DNA of 64,000 nucleotides from a bacterium (GTDB lineage: Bacteria > UBP6 > JAFGXH01). A program made the translations under genes and the position numbers. Within the stretch, counting starts at the first letter, position 1. Every line of letters begins with the position of its first letter. Below are positions 37,975 through 48,576 of this stretch, piece after piece. The stretch covers positions 1-64,000 of the forward strand of contig JAMOQH010000188.1 of assembly GCA_027064085.1 (NCBI GenBank), in the 5' to 3' direction. Below the pieces are notes generated by a model, which worked only from the letters and a program-made list of their open reading frames with translations, was not told the origin of the DNA and did not search any database.

Positions 37975-39123
37975 ATGAAATGGAAGGCAATAAGTAAATC
38001 TGATACAATCATTTATAAGGGGATTGGAATTTTAATGATTGTTGTACATAATTTCATGCATATATTTCCAAATATAAAGCAAAATGAGGACTTTTTCTGG
38101 CCAGGAAGATTTTATAATTATTTAAAATATATGTGGGCTCAACCACAAAATTCAATAGAATATAGCTTTTCTTTTTTTGGACATTTTGGAGTACAAATTT
38201 TTATTTTTTTAAGTGCTTATGGATTAACTAAAAAATATAAAAATACTAAAATAGAATATTCTGTTTTTATAAAAAATAGAGTTCTTAAGATTTATCCAAT
38301 ATTTTTATGGGCAATTTTATTTGCATATATAATAGTTGGGACATATTTTGGTGGACTTACAGGTTCTGTTGTATTATTTTTAAACACCGCAGATGCTGTT
38401 TTATTAAAGATACTTTTGCTCTCAAATTTTATACCTGGTTATACTTTTTTACCTATTGGACCATGGTGGTTTATTCCATTTATATTTCAATTTTATTTTA
38501 TATTTCCATTTTTGTTTTATTGGTATAAAAGAAAAGGAAATTCAATATTAATTATTCTTTCACTAATTACAATAGGGTTTTCTTTTATCACACACACACA
38601 TGTTGGAGGAGTTTCTTTTTATCAAAATATAATTGGACATTTCCCTGAGTTTGCCTTTGCAATATATATTGCAAATAATGATGAAAAAGGAATTAATTTT
38701 CCTAATTGGATAATATTTACTAGTGTTTTTATATTTATTCTTGGAAATTTTTATGAGTTTTTTTGGTATTTTAATCATTTAACAGTTATAATTATTTTTT
38801 TATCAGTATTAAATCTACTAAAAGATAAAATATATAAACTAAAACTAGTAAGTAATTTTCTTTATTTTGTTGGAAGTATCTCAATGGCTTTATTTTTGGT
38901 CAATGGATTTTTAAGAGCACCTTTTGTAACATGGGCTATGGAAATAAATAATCCATTAATAACTATACTTTTATCTTTACTTTCATTAATTATTGCTATC
39001 TTGGTTTCAATATTATTAACAAAAACAGAGAGTTATATGAGGAATAAAGTGGGTAAAAAAACTTTTATATTTGTATTTATAGTTATTTTATTAGCATCAA
39101 TAAAGAAGTACTTAAATGTTTGA
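37975..39123 (+). CDS. Acyltransferase family 3 (OafA/YrhL-like) membrane protein
   Basis: A 382-residue protein with about ten membrane helices. The family signature is at the N-terminus: GIGILMIVVHNFMHIF contains the conserved helix-1 histidine, and FGHFGVQIFIFLSAYGLTKKY is the G-x-x-G-V-x-x-F-F-x-L-S-G-F-like second helix. RVLKIYPIFLWA is the conserved basic-Tyr-Pro motif. Such enzymes O-acetylate or O-acylate sugars of LPS, exopolysaccharide or membrane lipids. AGAGA lies a few bases ahead of the ATG. It follows the second YejM-like gene by ten bases, so the two probably form one operon. Confidence 0.85.
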   Translation: MKWKAISKSDTIIYKGIGILMIVVHNFMHIFPNIKQNEDFFWPGRFYNYLKYMWAQPQNSIEYSFSFFGHFGVQIFIFLSAYGLTKKYKNTKIEYSVFIKNRVLKIYPIFLWAILFAYIIVGTYFGGLTGSVVLFLNTADAVLLKILLLSNFIPGYTFLPIGPWWFIPFIFQFYFIFPFLFYWYKRKGNSILIILSLITIGFSFITHTHVGGVSFYQNIIGHFPEFAFAIYIANNDEKGINFPNWIIFTSVFIFILGNFYEFFWYFNHLTVIIIFLSVLNLLKDKIYKLKLVSNFLYFVGSISMALFLVNGFLRAPFVTWAMEINNPLITILLSLLSLIIAILVSILLTKTESYMRNKVGKKTFIFVFIVILLASIKKYLNV

Positions 39124-39249
39124 GAATGTAAATATCTTATTTTAGTATAAGCGTGGCTAATCTTTTTTTTTGCGCATAATAAGAAAAAATAATAAATTAC
39201 TTGCAAAATAATAATTAAAGGAGTAAGTCTTTTATTTTAAGGAGTCATT

Positions 39250-41505
39250 ATGATTACCAAAGAAGACGCTCTTAATTATCATTCTAAAGGAAGAAAGGGA
39301 AAAATTGAAGTTGTTTCAACAAAACCATTTCACACGGCAAAAGATTTAGCAATGGCTTATACCCCTGGAGTCGCGATTCCTTGTTTGGAAATAGAAAAAA
39401 ACCCAGAAGATGCTTATAAATATACTGCAAAAGGTAATTTAGTTGCGGTTATCTCCAATGGTACTGCTGTTTTAGGCCTTGGTAATATTGGAGCATTAGC
39501 AGGAAAACCAGTAATGGAAGGAAAAGGTGTTTTATTTAAAAAATTTGCAGATGTTGATGTTTTTGATATAGAAGTAAAGCAAACAGATCCTGATAAATTT
39601 TGTGAAGTTGTAGAAGCTCTTGAACCTACATTTGGGGCAATAAATTTAGAGGATATAAAGGCTCCTGAATGTTTTTTAATTGAAGAAAGATTAAAAAAAA
39701 CTATGAATATTCCAGTAATGCATGATGATCAGCATGGAACTGCAATTATTACAGGAGCAGCATTAATTAATGCTCTTGAAATTGTTAAAAAAGATATCAA
39801 AGATATAAAATTATTTGTAAGTGGAGCAGGGGCAGCCGCATGTGCTTGTACTAAAATGTATGTTCAACTTGGTGTAAACATAGATAATATTATAATGGCT
39901 GATATTAATGGTATTTTAACAAAAGATAGAACTGATTTGTCTATAGTAAATAAACAATTTGCTACAGATAAAAATATAAAAACCTTAGAAGAAGGAATAA
40001 AAGATGCAGATGTTTTTTTAGGACTTTCCGCAGGAGGAGTATTAAAGCCATATATGCTTAAGTCTATGGCAAAAGACCCTATAGTGTTTGCAATGGCTAA
40101 TCCAAATCCCGAAATAACCTATAATGATGCAATTAATACAAGAGATGATGTTATTATTGCAACAGGAAGAAGCGATTATCCTAATCAGGTTAATAATGTT
40201 TTAGGTTTTCCTTTTATTTTTAGAGGAGCTTTAGATGTTAGAGCAACGAGTATTACTGAAGGAATGAAAATTGCTGCTGTAAAAGCTATTGCAAACTTGG
40301 CAAAAGAAGATGTTCCAGATGATGTTATTGAAGCTTATGGTGGAAAACATTTTAAATTTGGAAGAGAATATTTTATTCCTAAACCATTTGACCATAGAGT
40401 TTTATTATGGGTTGCTCCTGCTATTGCACAAGCTGCAATGGATGAAGGTGTTGCACAATTACATATTGACATTGATAAATACAAAGAAGAATTAGAGAGA
40501 AAGATATCTCCGGAAAAAGGGATAATGCGTTATATGATGAATAAAGCTAAAAATAATCCTAAAAAAATAGTATTTCCTGAAGCTAGAAATATAAAAGTAT
40601 TAAGAGCCGTTCAACAAATAGTAGAAGAGGGTATTGCTGTTCCCATATTACTTGGTAATAAGGCTAAAATAAATAAACTTGCTGAAGAAAATGAGGTTAG
40701 GTTAGATGGAGTTGAAATAATAGATTATCTCCATTCAAAAATTTACGATAAATACTCAAACTTACTCTATGAACTAAGACAAAGACATGGTTACACTGAA
40801 GATGAAGCATATCATGCTCTTAAAAATCCAAATTACTTTGCAATGATGATGCTTAAAAATCATGATGTCGATGGAGTTATAACTGGACAAACTACAAGAT
40901 ATTCTGTTGCAATTAAGCCTGCACTAGAGGTAATTAAAACTAAAGAACATATTAATAAAGTTTCTGGAATGCATTTAGTTGTATCAAAAGATAAAATTAA
41001 ATTTTTTACAGATACAACCGTTAATGTTAAACCTAATTCTGAAGATTTAGCAGATATTGCAATTTTAACAGCAGATACAGTAAAAAATAGTTTTGGTATT
41101 ACTCCAAGAGTTGCGATGTTATCATTTTCAAATTTTGGCTCAATTAGAGCAGGGTCCATGAATAGGGCAAAAACTGCAGCTAAAATAGTAAAAGAATTAA
41201 GGCCTGACATTATGATAGATGGAGAAATGCAGGTAAATGTAGCTCTTTCTACAGAATTACTACAAAATAATTATAAATTCTCCTCTTTAAAAGAAGAAGC
41301 TAATATCTTAGTGTTTCCTAACTTATCAAGTGGAAATATTGCATATAAAATGATGGATACTCTAGGAAATGCTCAAGTAGTTGGACCTATCTTACTAGGA
41401 ATGAATCAAGCTGTTAATGTCTTAGAGCAAAATAGTACAGTGGAATCAATTTTAAACCTTACTGCAATTACAGCCGTCCAAGCTCAAGGTGATTTATTAA
41501 ATTAA
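39250..41505 (+). CDS. NADP-dependent malic enzyme fused to phosphotransacetylase domain (copy 1)
   Basis: A 751-residue MaeB-type fusion. Residues 1-425 are the malic enzyme (oxidative decarboxylation of malate to pyruvate), with [57 protein letters not shown] and [19 protein letters not shown], then the Rossmann part LFVSGAGAAACACTKMY. Residues 430-751 are a phosphate acetyl/butyryltransferase-like domain ([52 protein letters not shown]). In MaeB fusions that domain usually serves acetyl-CoA regulation rather than catalysis. AAGGAG lies directly upstream. A near-identical arrangement follows 207 bases downstream. Confidence 0.93.
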   Translation: MITKEDALNYHSKGRKGKIEVVSTKPFHTAKDLAMAYTPGVAIPCLEIEKNPEDAYKYTAKGNLVAVISNGTAVLGLGNIGALAGKPVMEGKGVLFKKFADVDVFDIEVKQTDPDKFCEVVEALEPTFGAINLEDIKAPECFLIEERLKKTMNIPVMHDDQHGTAIITGAALINALEIVKKDIKDIKLFVSGAGAAACACTKMYVQLGVNIDNIIMADINGILTKDRTDLSIVNKQFATDKNIKTLEEGIKDADVFLGLSAGGVLKPYMLKSMAKDPIVFAMANPNPEITYNDAINTRDDVIIATGRSDYPNQVNNVLGFPFIFRGALDVRATSITEGMKIAAVKAIANLAKEDVPDDVIEAYGGKHFKFGREYFIPKPFDHRVLLWVAPAIAQAAMDEGVAQLHIDIDKYKEELERKISPEKGIMRYMMNKAKNNPKKIVFPEARNIKVLRAVQQIVEEGIAVPILLGNKAKINKLAEENEVRLDGVEIIDYLHSKIYDKYSNLLYELRQRHGYTEDEAYHALKNPNYFAMMMLKNHDVDGVITGQTTRYSVAIKPALEVIKTKEHINKVSGMHLVVSKDKIKFFTDTTVNVKPNSEDLADIAILTADTVKNSFGITPRVAMLSFSNFGSIRAGSMNRAKTAAKIVKELRPDIMIDGEMQVNVALSTELLQNNYKFSSLKEEANILVFPNLSSGNIAYKMMDTLGNAQVVGPILLGMNQAVNVLEQNSTVESILNLTAITAVQAQGDLLN

Positions 41506-41525
41506 GGGGTTATAATCTCCTACTT

Positions 41526-41543
41526 CCACTATTGTGGTTTTTT
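41526..41543 (+). terminator. Weak terminator-like hairpin between the two malic enzyme genes
   Basis: CCAC-TATT-GTGG (41526-41537) followed by six T residues, about 20 bases after the first malic enzyme stop. The stem has only four pairs, so termination may be partial. Confidence 0.4.
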
Positions 41544-41712
41544 ATAGTCTAAAAAATTAAAATAATATTTATTTATTTGATGTGATACAAGAGAAAAAAT
41601 AATAAAAATGATATAATTATAAAAAATACTTATAATTTCTTTACAACTATAATTTTTAAATGCTAAAAATACATTGTTTTATTTTTTAATTTATTGTTTA
41701 GGAGTTTAGTTT

Positions 41713-43968
41713 ATGATTACAAAAGAAGAAGCATTAGAATATCACTCGAGAGGTAGAAAAGGAAAAATTGAAGTTATTGCAACAAAACCATGTGATACAG
41801 CAGAGCAATTATCACTAGCTTATAGCCCTGGTGTTGCAATTCCATGTTTGGAAATTGAAAAGAACCCTGATGATATTTATAAATATACAGCAAAAGGTAA
41901 TTTAGTTGGAGTAATCTCAAATGGTACTGCAGTTTTAGGCCTTGGAAATATTGGGGCAGGAGCAGGAAAACCTGTTATGGAAGGTAAGGGTGTTTTATTT
42001 AAAACTTTCGCAGATATTGATGTTTTTGATATTGAAGTTAATGAATTGGATGTTGATAAATTTTGTGAAACTGTTGAAAGATTAGAGCCAACATTTGGAG
42101 GAATAAATTTAGAGGATATTAAGGCTCCTGAATGTTTCTTAATAGAAGAAAGGCTTAAAAAAACAATGAATATACCGGTATTTCATGATGACCAGCATGG
42201 AACAGCAATTATAAGTGCAGCTGCTCTTATTAATGCATCTGAAATAGTAAAAAAAGATTTAAAAGATTTAAAAGTTGTTTTTAATGGGGCAGGGGCAAGT
42301 GCTATGGCTTGTGCAAAACTTCAAATGAGAATGGGAGTTGACCCTAAAAATGTTATTATGTGTGACTCAAAAGGGGTAATATATGAAGGTAGAATAGAAG
42401 GAATGAATGAATTTAAGGAGTTTTTTAAAGTTAAAACTGATGCAAGAACTCTTGAAGATGCAATAAAAGGAGCTGATGTTTTTATGGGGCTTAGCAAAGG
42501 TAATGTTTTATCAAAGGAAATGGTTAAAACTATGGCTAAAGACCCTATTATCTTTGCTATGGCAAATCCAGACCCCGAAATTACTTATCCTGATGCAAAA
42601 GATGCAAGGGAAGATGTTATTATGGCAACGGGAAGAAGTGATTATCCTAATCAGGTTAATAATGTTTTGGGTTTTCCTTTTATTTTCAGAGGTGCTTTAG
42701 ATGTTAGAGCAACAAGTATTACAGAAGGAATGAAAGTTGCAGCGGCGAAAGCCTTAGCAAAACTTGCAAAAGAAGATGTACCAGATGATGTGATTGAAGC
42801 TTATGGTGGAAAATCTTTTAAATTTGGTAGAGAATACATTATACCTAAGCCATTTGATAGAAGAGTTTTGTTATGGGTTGCACCAGCTATTGCACAAGCA
42901 GCTATGGATGAAGGAGTTGCACAAAATAATATTGATATAAATAAATATAAAGAAGAATTAGAAAAGAAAATTTCACCTGAAAAGGGAATAATGCGTTACA
43001 TTATGAATAAGGCAAAAAATAATCCTAGAAAAATTGTTTTTCCTGAAGGTGAAAATTTAAAAATATTAAGAGCAGTACAACAAATTGTTGAAGAAAGTGT
43101 TGCTTTTCCGGTGTTGCTTGGTAATAAGGCAAAAATAATTAAACTTGCTGAAGAAAACGAGGTTAAATTAGATGGAGTTGAAATAATAGATTATCTACAT
43201 TCAGATAAATTTGATGTTTATGGAAATTCACTCTTTAAATTAAGACAAAGAAATGGATATACTAGAGCTGAAGCGTATCATAAATTAAGAACTCCTAATT
43301 ACTTCGCAATGATGATGCTTACCCATGGTGATGTTGACGGTGTTATTACAGGTCAAACAGTAAGATATCCCGTAGCAATCAAACCAGCTCTTGAAATAAT
43401 AAAAATGAAGGACGGAATTAATAAAGTTTCAGGAATGCATATGGTTGTTTTAAAAGATAAAATAAAATTTTTTACCGATACAACAGTTAATATTATGCCT
43501 GACGCTGAAGATTTAGCTGATATTGCAATTTTAACAGCAGATACAGTTAAAAATAGTTTCGGAATAATCCCAAGAGTTGCAATGCTTTCATTTTCAAACT
43601 TTGGTTCAATGCGAGCCAACTCAATGAACAGAGCAAAAAATGCCACAAGAATTGTCAAACAAAAAAGACCTGATATAATGATAGATGGTGAAATGCAAGC
43701 AAATATAGCTTTATCTCAGGAACTTTTAGATGGAGAATATAGTTTTTCATCTTTAAAAGAAGAAGCCAATATTTTAGTGTTTCCTAATTTATCAAGTGGT
43801 AATATTGCATATAAAATGATGGACACATTCGGACAAGCTCAAGTTGTAGGTCCGATGTTACTTGGAATGAGAAAAGCTGTTAATGTTTTGGAACAAAACT
43901 CAAATGTTGAATCAATTTTAAACCTTACTGCAATAACTGTTGTACAAGCACAGGGTGGATTGAGCTAG
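41713..43968 (+). CDS. maeB: NADP-dependent malic enzyme fused to phosphotransacetylase domain (copy 2)
   Basis: Same length (751 residues) and domain order as the gene at 39250-41505. By eye the two agree at roughly three quarters of positions, which indicates tandem duplication. All malic-enzyme motifs are kept ([55 protein letters not shown]), and the nucleotide loop reads [16 protein letters not shown]. The C-terminal phosphotransacetylase-like half also matches. The Rossmann domain (residues 180-270) is the most different part, notably FSGAG versus FNGAG surroundings and the 220-245 loop, so cofactor use or regulation may have diverged. GGAG precedes the ATG. The stop overlaps the convergent membrane-protein gene by four bases. 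Confidence 0.92.
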   Translation: MITKEEALEYHSRGRKGKIEVIATKPCDTAEQLSLAYSPGVAIPCLEIEKNPDDIYKYTAKGNLVGVISNGTAVLGLGNIGAGAGKPVMEGKGVLFKTFADIDVFDIEVNELDVDKFCETVERLEPTFGGINLEDIKAPECFLIEERLKKTMNIPVFHDDQHGTAIISAAALINASEIVKKDLKDLKVVFNGAGASAMACAKLQMRMGVDPKNVIMCDSKGVIYEGRIEGMNEFKEFFKVKTDARTLEDAIKGADVFMGLSKGNVLSKEMVKTMAKDPIIFAMANPDPEITYPDAKDAREDVIMATGRSDYPNQVNNVLGFPFIFRGALDVRATSITEGMKVAAAKALAKLAKEDVPDDVIEAYGGKSFKFGREYIIPKPFDRRVLLWVAPAIAQAAMDEGVAQNNIDINKYKEELEKKISPEKGIMRYIMNKAKNNPRKIVFPEGENLKILRAVQQIVEESVAFPVLLGNKAKIIKLAEENEVKLDGVEIIDYLHSDKFDVYGNSLFKLRQRNGYTRAEAYHKLRTPNYFAMMMLTHGDVDGVITGQTVRYPVAIKPALEIIKMKDGINKVSGMHMVVLKDKIKFFTDTTVNIMPDAEDLADIAILTADTVKNSFGIIPRVAMLSFSNFGSMRANSMNRAKNATRIVKQKRPDIMIDGEMQANIALSQELLDGEYSFSSLKEEANILVFPNLSSGNIAYKMMDTFGQAQVVGPMLLGMRKAVNVLEQNSNVESILNLTAITVVQAQGGLS

Positions 43969-45206
43969 TATTTCTTTCCCCTTACAAGATTAATAATAGT
44001 AAAACTAACAGTAGAACTCATCATAAGCCCAGAAATTAATAAAGTTAAAGAATTATCATAATAAAAACCTATTTCTATCGTAATTATGGAGCTTACTCCA
44101 ATAAATAATTGTATAAAAGCTAATTTTAATTGCTTGTTTGATAGCATCTTTTTAAAACCTTCTTGTAGCTCTTGTGTTGAATTGTTTTTTTGTATTGTTG
44201 GGTAAATAGCATAAATCATACCTATAAATGAAAGAGTTATCCATCCTAAAAGAGCTGCATGAGTATGAGACTTATATATCCACATATTTATATCTGCTAA
44301 TCTTGAGCCATATTCTCTACCTTGTAAGTAGTAAATATTCATAACTCCAAAAACTCCTGTTAAGAGCAGTAAGCTTACTCCTGAAATTAAGAATAAAAAT
44401 GTTGGATGTTTAAATTTTTCTTTATAAAATTTAATTAAAAACTTTAGTATAATTAAAAATATAATTAAAACTCCAAGTATTAAAATATTGCTAGAAATCA
44501 TCATACCTAAATATAAATCCATTAATATTAGTACTAAGAATAATAATACTCCTCCAACAAAAGTATAAAACCAATAATCAAAGAACTTTTTCACTATTCC
44601 TTTTTTATTATTTTGTATACTATATGAATAAATAAAACCCATAGTTGAAATTGATAAAGGAAATGACGAACCTAAAAAGTATGTTGACTCAGTAATAAAG
44701 AATGGTATTAGTGATAAATCAGGAAATTGTTCCTTTAAACCTAAAACAAATAACCCTAATGCAGCATTTAGTAAAAATATTACATCAAAAATATAATATC
44801 TAGCTGAAATATCTTTCCAAATTTCAGAAATACTCAATACTTTAAATATTTCATATAGTGCATGAGAAGAAGAGGCCATTAGCATTAAAGCAACAACTAT
44901 TTTAAGTACATTAATTTTAAATACGATAGCAAAAGTTATTAACACTAATGAAATTAAGATATTTATAATGTATAAAATTTTAGTTTTAGTGTTTATTTTA
45001 AGTTGTGGATAAATTGAATTTGTTAAATAACGATTTAATATTAGTATGGATAAATTTCCAAAACCAATAAAAAAAATGTATGGGTGTAATAAAAGCAGAA
45101 TCTTGCTATTCAAATAGCTTCCCAAAGCTCCTAGGGTTATTGCAGTAGAGGCAATATAAACTGCTAGTATTACATAAATTTTAAATAATTTTTTTTCAGT
45201 TATCAA
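43965..45206 (-). CDS. 12-TM heme-copper-oxidase-subunit-I-like / NnrS-like membrane protein
   Basis: A 413-residue protein made almost wholly of about twelve hydrophobic helices. Candidate heme or metal ligands are in [15 protein letters not shown] (helix 2), [12 protein letters not shown] and [20 protein letters not shown]. An H-x-H-x-x-x-x-G-W helix start recurs in stand-alone subunit-I-like proteins and in the NnrS family, which is linked to nitric oxide stress. I see no complete CuB site or partner subunits, so it is unlikely to be a working terminal oxidase by itself. A role in heme, NO or copper handling is a guess. It converges with malic enzyme copy 2 and overlaps it by four bases. 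Confidence 0.55.
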   Translation of the reverse strand: MITEKKLFKIYVILAVYIASTAITLGALGSYLNSKILLLLHPYIFFIGFGNLSILILNRYLTNSIYPQLKINTKTKILYIINILISLVLITFAIVFKINVLKIVVALMLMASSSHALYEIFKVLSISEIWKDISARYYIFDVIFLLNAALGLFVLGLKEQFPDLSLIPFFITESTYFLGSSFPLSISTMGFIYSYSIQNNKKGIVKKFFDYWFYTFVGGVLLFLVLILMDLYLGMMISSNILILGVLIIFLIILKFLIKFYKEKFKHPTFLFLISGVSLLLLTGVFGVMNIYYLQGREYGSRLADINMWIYKSHTHAALLGWITLSFIGMIYAIYPTIQKNNSTQELQEGFKKMLSNKQLKLAFIQLFIGVSSIITIEIGFYYDNSLTLLISGLMMSSTVSFTIINLVRGKKY

Positions 45207-45371
45207 AACTCCTCCTATTTAACTACCTGAATATAACAAAAAAAATGAATAAATTAAACCAAATAATCAAGGCATAATAAAATCTAATATTATTTCGGAG
45301 TAAATATAATTTTATCAAACTTGAATATTTTTATAGTAAATGATAGTCTAATTTATATTTTGAGGTTCGAT

Positions 45372-46634
45372 ATGTATAAAATAACTCTATTTTTACTAGT
45401 ATTTGTTAATATTAATGCGTTTTCAAAAGAAATTACCCAAAAAGATAAGGAATTAATCTTTAAAAAAGCTGATGATATTATGTTAAAAATAGCCACTTAC
45501 GGCCAGAGAAAGCCAAATTTAACGGTAAAAAAGGCTTTAACTTCTAAGCAGGGTGTAAAATTATATCTAGATGTTGAATTAAAAAAACAATATAAAGGAA
45601 ATCAGTTTTTAGCAGAAGAACAGGTTTTAAAACTTATGGGACTCATAAATCATGATATTGATTATGAAAAAGCAATAAAAAATGTTTTATCCAAAGAAGT
45701 AGCAGGATATTACAACCCTAAAAATAATACTATGTATATAGCAGATTGGCTCCCTTTGTCTCAACAGGAAATTGTGCTTGCACATGAATTATTTCATGCT
45801 GTTCAAAGGCAAAATTATCCAGCTATGGAAAAAATGATGGATGAAGATAATTCAAATTCAGATTCCAAACTTGCAATATCATCTATATTAGAAGGTGAAG
45901 CTACTGCTATTATGTTGGATTATGAAGGTGTTATAAAAAGAAAATCAAATATGTCATTTGATAAAATTCCTGCACTTGAATTCTTTTTTAATATGTCTAT
46001 GGCAATGAACCCAAGTCAGTCTTTTAAAAAATACTCAAAATATCCTCAGATTATGATGGGAATAATGATATTTCCATATATTAAAGGTTTAATTTTTCTA
46101 AAGTATTTTAAGCAACATGGAGGCTGGAAAGCAATTGATAATGTTTACAAAAGACTCCCTCTCTCTACAGAACAAATTATACATGTAGATAAATATCTTG
46201 CAAATGAGAAGCCAATTATTATAACGCTAGATAATAAGGAAAATATTTTAAGTGGGTGCAAATATATTGATAAATCAATGTTTGGAGAGGCTTTCTTGTA
46301 TACAATTTTTAAAAATGATATGCTCAATAAAACTAATATAGAAGATGCAGAAGGTTGGAATGGTGATAAAATTTTTATTTATAAATGTGATAATCAGTAT
46401 TCTGCAGTTTTTATTTCAGAATGGGATACCCCAAAGGATGCCAAAGAATTTTTTAGAGCAATTAAGTATTTCTTTAAAGATTCTACTAGTGGCAAATTAA
46501 TAAAAAATCAAAAAAGAATGTTTAAAATCAAAAAAGCAAAAAATAAGTACTATGTTGCTAAAATAAAGAATAAAAAAGTTGTTGTATTTTTAAATATCAA
46601 TAAGGAGCTTCTTAAAAAATTACCAAATTTCTGA
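45372..46634 (+). CDS. Secreted HExxH metalloprotease-like protein
   Basis: A 420-residue protein from ATG 45372, with GAGG seven bases upstream; a longer reading from a TTG at 45321 adds residues ahead of the signal peptide. MYKITLFLLVFVNINAFS is a signal peptide. VLAHELFHAVQRQ at 136-148 holds the zincin motif His138-Glu139-x-x-His142. SILEGEATAIMLDYE about 35 residues later offers the third zinc ligand (Glu174), a gluzincin-like layout. The segment KEVAGYYNPKNNTMYIADWL just before the motif is typical of small secreted zincins. A C-terminal domain (about 290-420) is beta-rich and Lys-rich. Substrate unknown. It is a single gene ahead of the hybrid kinase. Confidence 0.68.
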   Translation: MYKITLFLLVFVNINAFSKEITQKDKELIFKKADDIMLKIATYGQRKPNLTVKKALTSKQGVKLYLDVELKKQYKGNQFLAEEQVLKLMGLINHDIDYEKAIKNVLSKEVAGYYNPKNNTMYIADWLPLSQQEIVLAHELFHAVQRQNYPAMEKMMDEDNSNSDSKLAISSILEGEATAIMLDYEGVIKRKSNMSFDKIPALEFFFNMSMAMNPSQSFKKYSKYPQIMMGIMIFPYIKGLIFLKYFKQHGGWKAIDNVYKRLPLSTEQIIHVDKYLANEKPIIITLDNKENILSGCKYIDKSMFGEAFLYTIFKNDMLNKTNIEDAEGWNGDKIFIYKCDNQYSAVFISEWDTPKDAKEFFRAIKYFFKDSTSGKLIKNQKRMFKIKKAKNKYYVAKIKNKKVVVFLNINKELLKKLPNF

Positions 46635-46710
46635 AATTACTGAGTAGTGCTTGACATATAGTAATATATATAATAATGTTGAATATAAATAGCTTTTAAA
46701 TAGAGGGACT

Positions 46711-48576
46711 ATGGATGTTGATAATATTTATTTAGACTTTTTTCGTAAAACTAGCAATGCTGTTCTTATTGTGAAGAATGATTCTGTTTATTATGCAAAT
46801 CCGCCCCTACTTGAATTATTTGAATACACTGATGATGAAATTAGAGCTTTACATCCATCAGATTTGTCGCCTCTGCGTCAAGAAAATGGAAGATACTCTA
46901 TTGTTGAATCAGATAGGATGATTTCAATCGCAATAAATGAAGGAAATAATATCTTTGAATGGAAACATAAGAAAAAAGATGGAACTATATTTCGGACAGA
47001 AATAATTCTTACTTCTATAGTAGAGGATGGTGATATTTATATTTTTGCTTTTATAAAAGATATAAGTAAGAGAAAGATTTATCAAAAAGAATTAAAAATG
47101 ATTTTGGATGAACAAAATTTTTTAATCAGTAATATTGCTGATTTTATCTATAAAATAAATAAAAAAGGAGATATTACTTATGTTTCCAAATCAGTTATAA
47201 ATTTAACCGGTTATACATCTGAAAATTGGAAAAAAAATAGTAATAGTTATTTAACAGATGCAAAGAGTAATGAAGTAATTAAATATAATAGAAAAAAAAT
47301 CTTAAAAAATAAAATAAAAAATAAAAAATTTAATATAGAGATCTTAAATAAAAACGGTAATAAATTAATCCTTGAATTAGTAGAGTCATATTATAATAAT
47401 AATTCTAAAGAAGAAATTATTGGAGTTGCTAAAGATATTACAGAAAGATATCAAAATGAAATGATTCTTTTAAAAAGTCAAAAAATGGAGTTAATATCAA
47501 GTCTCTCTTCTGGTCTAGTACACGAGATAAATAATAGTCTTTCTATTATATTAGGTAATACGGAACTATTAAATAAAAAACTGATAAAAGAAAAAGAATT
47601 GGTAATGGAGAATATCTCTAATATTAAAACAGCAACCCAAAAGGCTAATGAAACATTAAATCATCTGCTTACAATTTCAAATAAGCAAACTAACTCTTTT
47701 AAGAAAATAGATTTAAATGAATTAATTATGGATGTTTTCTCGATACTTAGAAATAGTTTTGTTAAATCCGTAGATTTAAATTTAAGAATAATAGAACAAG
47801 AAGCTATCGTAAATGGAGATTTATCACAGTTACAGCATATGTTACTAAATATTTTGATAAACTCCTATCAGGCTATTTTAAATAAAGGAAGTTTTCATGG
47901 GAGTATTAATTTAGAAATGAGTAAAACTCAAAAAGAAAACACAAACTACTGGAAGATAGAAATAACAGATAATGGAGTAGGTATCCCTCCTAATATCATA
48001 CCTTTGATTTTTGATTCATTTTTTTCAACTAAAGAAAATAGTAATGATTTAGGCTTAGGGCTAACTTCAAGCAAAAATATACTAGAGACCCATAATGGAT
48101 TTCTTGAAGTAGAATCAGAAGAAAACAAGGGTACAACCGTTAAAATCTTCATTCCTGTTGATAATTCTATTGTTCAGGAACAGGGTGAAACCAAAGAAGA
48201 ACATACTGAAAACAAAACAATTTTAATAGTAGATGATGAACCACTTGTTTTGACAACAGCAAAAGCAATACTTGAAGAATTTGGACATACTGTATTAGCG
48301 TCACTAAGTGGAGATGAAGGAATTTATTTATATAAGAAGAATATTAATGATATTGCCTTAGTTATTCTAGATATGGACATGCCTAATAAATCAGGAAAAG
48401 ATGTTTTTTATGATTTAAAAAAAATAAATAATGATGTTAAAGTTATAATATCATCAGGATATGAGAATGATGAAAGAATAAGAGATGTTCTTAAGAATGG
48501 TGCTAAAGAATTTATAGCCAAACCTTATGGAATATCAAGTTTTATTAGTAAAATAAATAATGTTTTGGCCAACTAA
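46711..48576 (+). CDS. PAS-PAS hybrid histidine kinase with receiver domain
   Basis: A 621-residue soluble sensor kinase with no membrane segment or signal peptide. A PAS domain (about 1-120) is followed by a second PAS/PAC (130-248), ending VAKDITERYQNE. The HisKA helix has phosphoacceptor His271 in SGLVHEINNSLS. The HATPase domain (about 365-482) has the N-box NILINSYQAIL, the G1 box DNGVGIPPNI and the G2 box LGLGLTSSKNI. A receiver domain (502-621) has Asp554 in VILDMDMPNKSG and the conserved Lys in FIAKPYG. It autophosphorylates and passes phosphate to its own receiver, so a further phosphotransfer protein or regulator must be elsewhere. Its stop is directly followed by the stop of a convergent lipoprotein gene. 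Confidence 0.93.
   Translation: MDVDNIYLDFFRKTSNAVLIVKNDSVYYANPPLLELFEYTDDEIRALHPSDLSPLRQENGRYSIVESDRMISIAINEGNNIFEWKHKKKDGTIFRTEIILTSIVEDGDIYIFAFIKDISKRKIYQKELKMILDEQNFLISNIADFIYKINKKGDITYVSKSVINLTGYTSENWKKNSNSYLTDAKSNEVIKYNRKKILKNKIKNKKFNIEILNKNGNKLILELVESYYNNNSKEEIIGVAKDITERYQNEMILLKSQKMELISSLSSGLVHEINNSLSIILGNTELLNKKLIKEKELVMENISNIKTATQKANETLNHLLTISNKQTNSFKKIDLNELIMDVFSILRNSFVKSVDLNLRIIEQEAIVNGDLSQLQHMLLNILINSYQAILNKGSFHGSINLEMSKTQKENTNYWKIEITDNGVGIPPNIIPLIFDSFFSTKENSNDLGLGLTSSKNILETHNGFLEVESEENKGTTVKIFIPVDNSIVQEQGETKEEHTENKTILIVDDEPLVLTTAKAILEEFGHTVLASLSGDEGIYLYKKNINDIALVILDMDMPNKSGKDVFYDLKKINNDVKVIISSGYENDERIRDVLKNGAKEFIAKPYGISSFISKINNVLAN

Noticed and set aside
46711-48576. Pairing the hybrid kinase with the NtrC-type regulator at 5788-7173 as one two-component system
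   Set aside because: They are about 40 kb apart with no shared operon, and the kinase has its own receiver; the link cannot be supported from sequence alone.
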